Assembly: GCA_020850375.1 (NCBI GenBank)
Contig: JADZET010000309.1
Coordinates: 1 to 6,468 of the forward strand
Reading direction: 5' to 3'
Length of the DNA: 6,468 nt
Origin: Phycisphaeraceae bacterium
Lineage (GTDB): Bacteria > Planctomycetota > Phycisphaerae > Phycisphaerales > Phycisphaeraceae
Shown here: one piece after another, positions 5,215 through 6,468 of the stretch
Layout of the letters: the number at the start of each line of letters is the position of its first letter
Numbering within the stretch: the stretch's first letter is position 1
Made by a program: the position numbers and the translations under genes
Notes under the pieces: generated by a model
The model's input: the letters and a program-made list of their open reading frames with translations, nothing else
The model's database searches: none
Told to the model about the DNA's origin: nothing

Positions 5215-6468
5215 TCACACTGCCTCGAAGTGCGCGCTGAAGTGCCGCAGGAACCTCGGCTGATACGTGATCCGGTGCCCCCCGATCTTCTCCCGCTCGC
5301 GCCACACCTCCTCGATCACCTCGACCAGGTAGTCGAAGTGGCTCTGCGTGTAGACGCGTCGCGGGAACGCCAGGCGCACCAGCTCCAGCGGCGAGGGCTG
5401 CTCCCGCCCCTCGGCGTCGAACCGCCCGAACATCACGCTCCCGAGCTCCACCCCGCGCACCCCGCCCGCCAGGTACAGCGCGTTGACCAGCCCGACCCCC
5501 GGGTACTGCAGCGACGGCACGTGCGGCACGAACGCCTTGGCGTCGAGGAACACCGCGTGCCCGCCCACCGGCCGCACGAACGGCACGCCCAGCCCCGCCA
5601 GCTTCTGCCCCAGATACTGCACCGTCGCGTGCCGGTACACCTGATAATCATGCTCGAGCGCCTCGCGCAGCCCCACCGCGATCACCTCCAGGTCCCGCCC
5701 CGCCAGCCCGCCGTAGGTCGGGAAGCCTTCACGCAGGATCAAGAGGTTCTTGAAATCCTCCGCCCACTGCGCGTTCCGGCAGGTGAAGAACCCCCCGATG
5801 TTCGCCAGCCCGTCCTTCTTGCAGCTCATCGTCGAGCCGTCCGCGTAAGAGAACATCTCCTGCGCGATCGCCAGCAGCGACTTGTCCTTGTACCCTTCCT
5901 CCCGCTCATGGATGAAGTAGGCGTTCTCCGCGAACCGGCAGGCGTCGATCACCAGCGGAATGTCGTGCTTCTTGAGCACCTGCTTAACCCGCCGGACGTT
6001 GGCCATCGACACCGGCTGGCCCCCCCCGGTGTTGTTCGTCACGGTGATCATGCAGAAGGGGATCTTCTTCGCCCCGTGCTCCGCGATGCAGCGCTCGAGC
6101 TTGCCGATGTCCATGTTGCCTTTGAACGGCGCCTCAAGCCCCGGCCTCAGCCCCTCGTCGCACACCAGGTCCACCGCCTTGGCCCCCACGAACTCCACGT
6201 TCGCCCGCGTCGTGTCGAAGTGGCTGTTGCTCGGGATCACGTCCCCGGGCTTAAGGCGCGTGAACGCCAGGATCCCCTCCGCCGCCCGCCCCTGGTGCGT
6301 CGGGAAGACGTAGGGCATCCCCGTGATGTCCCGCACCGTCTGCTCAAACCGTTTCCACGACCGACTGCCCGCGTAGCTCTCGTCCCCCAGCATCATCGCC
6401 GCCCACTGCTGCGTGGACATCGCCCCCGTCCCGCTGTCGGTCAAGAGGTCGATGCAGCAGTCCTCCGC
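5215..6468 (-). CDS. tnaA: Tryptophanase (tryptophan indole-lyase), N-terminus beyond the window
   Basis: This PLP- and K+-dependent beta-eliminating lyase cleaves L-tryptophan to indole, pyruvate and ammonia. The frame is open to the window edge, and the first visible residues EDCCIDLLTDSGTGAMS match the family well inside the protein. About 40-50 N-terminal residues are therefore missing, and TTG 6444 is not a real start. The 417 visible residues cover PTHQGRAAE, SNSHFDTT, TNNTGGGQPVSMAN, ACRFAENAYFI, the PLP lysine in SCKKDG (second Lys, codon 5817-5815), GFPTYGGLAGRD, PVGGHAVFLDA and the C-terminal PRRVYTQSHF. Two positions separate it from tyrosine phenol-lyase: Asp in HFDTT (Thr124 in the Citrobacter lyase) and Leu in GVELGS (Arg381 there). 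Both are of the tryptophanase type. Any upstream leader (TnaC-like) or permease would be off-window. The gene is convergent with the phosphotransferase. Confidence 0.93.
   Translation of the reverse strand, partial: AEDCCIDLLTDSGTGAMSTQQWAAMMLGDESYAGSRSWKRFEQTVRDITGMPYVFPTHQGRAAEGILAFTRLKPGDVIPSNSHFDTTRANVEFVGAKAVDLVCDEGLRPGLEAPFKGNMDIGKLERCIAEHGAKKIPFCMITVTNNTGGGQPVSMANVRRVKQVLKKHDIPLVIDACRFAENAYFIHEREEGYKDKSLLAIAQEMFSYADGSTMSCKKDGLANIGGFFTCRNAQWAEDFKNLLILREGFPTYGGLAGRDLEVIAVGLREALEHDYQVYRHATVQYLGQKLAGLGVPFVRPVGGHAVFLDAKAFVPHVPSLQYPGVGLVNALYLAGGVRGVELGSVMFGRFDAEGREQPSPLELVRLAFPRRVYTQSHFDYLVEVIEEVWREREKIGGHRITYQPRFLRHFSAHFEAV

Noticed and set aside
6442..6444. TTG as start codon of tryptophanase
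   Set aside because: The frame continues to the window edge with family-conserved residues (EDCCIDLL), so the real start is outside.

Overview
The window is GC-rich accessory chromosomal DNA that codes on both strands. It carries six complete single-domain enzyme or enzyme-like genes, one small DNA-binding regulator, and two genes cut by the window edges. Codons favour C at the third position, and several genes lack a Shine-Dalgarno sequence. A high-GC environmental bacterium fits, perhaps a planctomycete of the Phycisphaerae type, but no marker gene here fixes the phylum and that guess is weak. There is no tRNA, rRNA, CRISPR array, transposase or prophage gene, and no gene-free stretch longer than about 150 bases.

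Layout, left to right. (1) A forward unit, 1-2095: the C-terminal end of a VOC (glyoxalase/bleomycin-resistance fold) protein, a serine hydrolase of the beta-lactamase fold with a lipoprotein-type signal, and a GNAT acetyltransferase, with gaps of 3 and 17 nt. (2) A reverse O-methyltransferase, 2161-2871, convergent with the GNAT gene across a gap holding a perfect 7-bp stem-loop. (3) A forward DinB-family protein, 3004-3480. (4) A reverse two-gene operon, 4090-3570: a 59-residue ribbon-helix-helix (RHH) protein overlapping a 114-residue VOC protein by ATGA. (5) A forward kinase-fold phosphotransferase, 4235-5185. (6) A reverse tryptophanase, 5215-6468, whose N-terminus lies outside the window.

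The most interesting part is the control region of the RHH-VOC operon. Three tandem 8-bp boxes (ATnnTAGC at 4089, 4097 and 4105, closed by AT) cover the -10 element, most of the spacer and the start point of a near-consensus promoter (TTGACT, 16 nt, TATGAT). The promoter's predicted start point is the A of the RHH start codon, so the mRNA would be leaderless. Tandem 8-bp boxes are how the RHH repressor MetJ is arranged, so this looks like an autoregulated, toxin-antitoxin-like cassette in which a VOC protein stands where a toxin would normally be.

Apart from tryptophanase, nearly every enzyme belongs to a family often met in small-molecule modification or drug resistance (VOC, beta-lactamase fold, GNAT, O-methyltransferase, DinB, APH-like kinase). 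They lie in several separate transcription units, so a shared pathway is not demonstrated.
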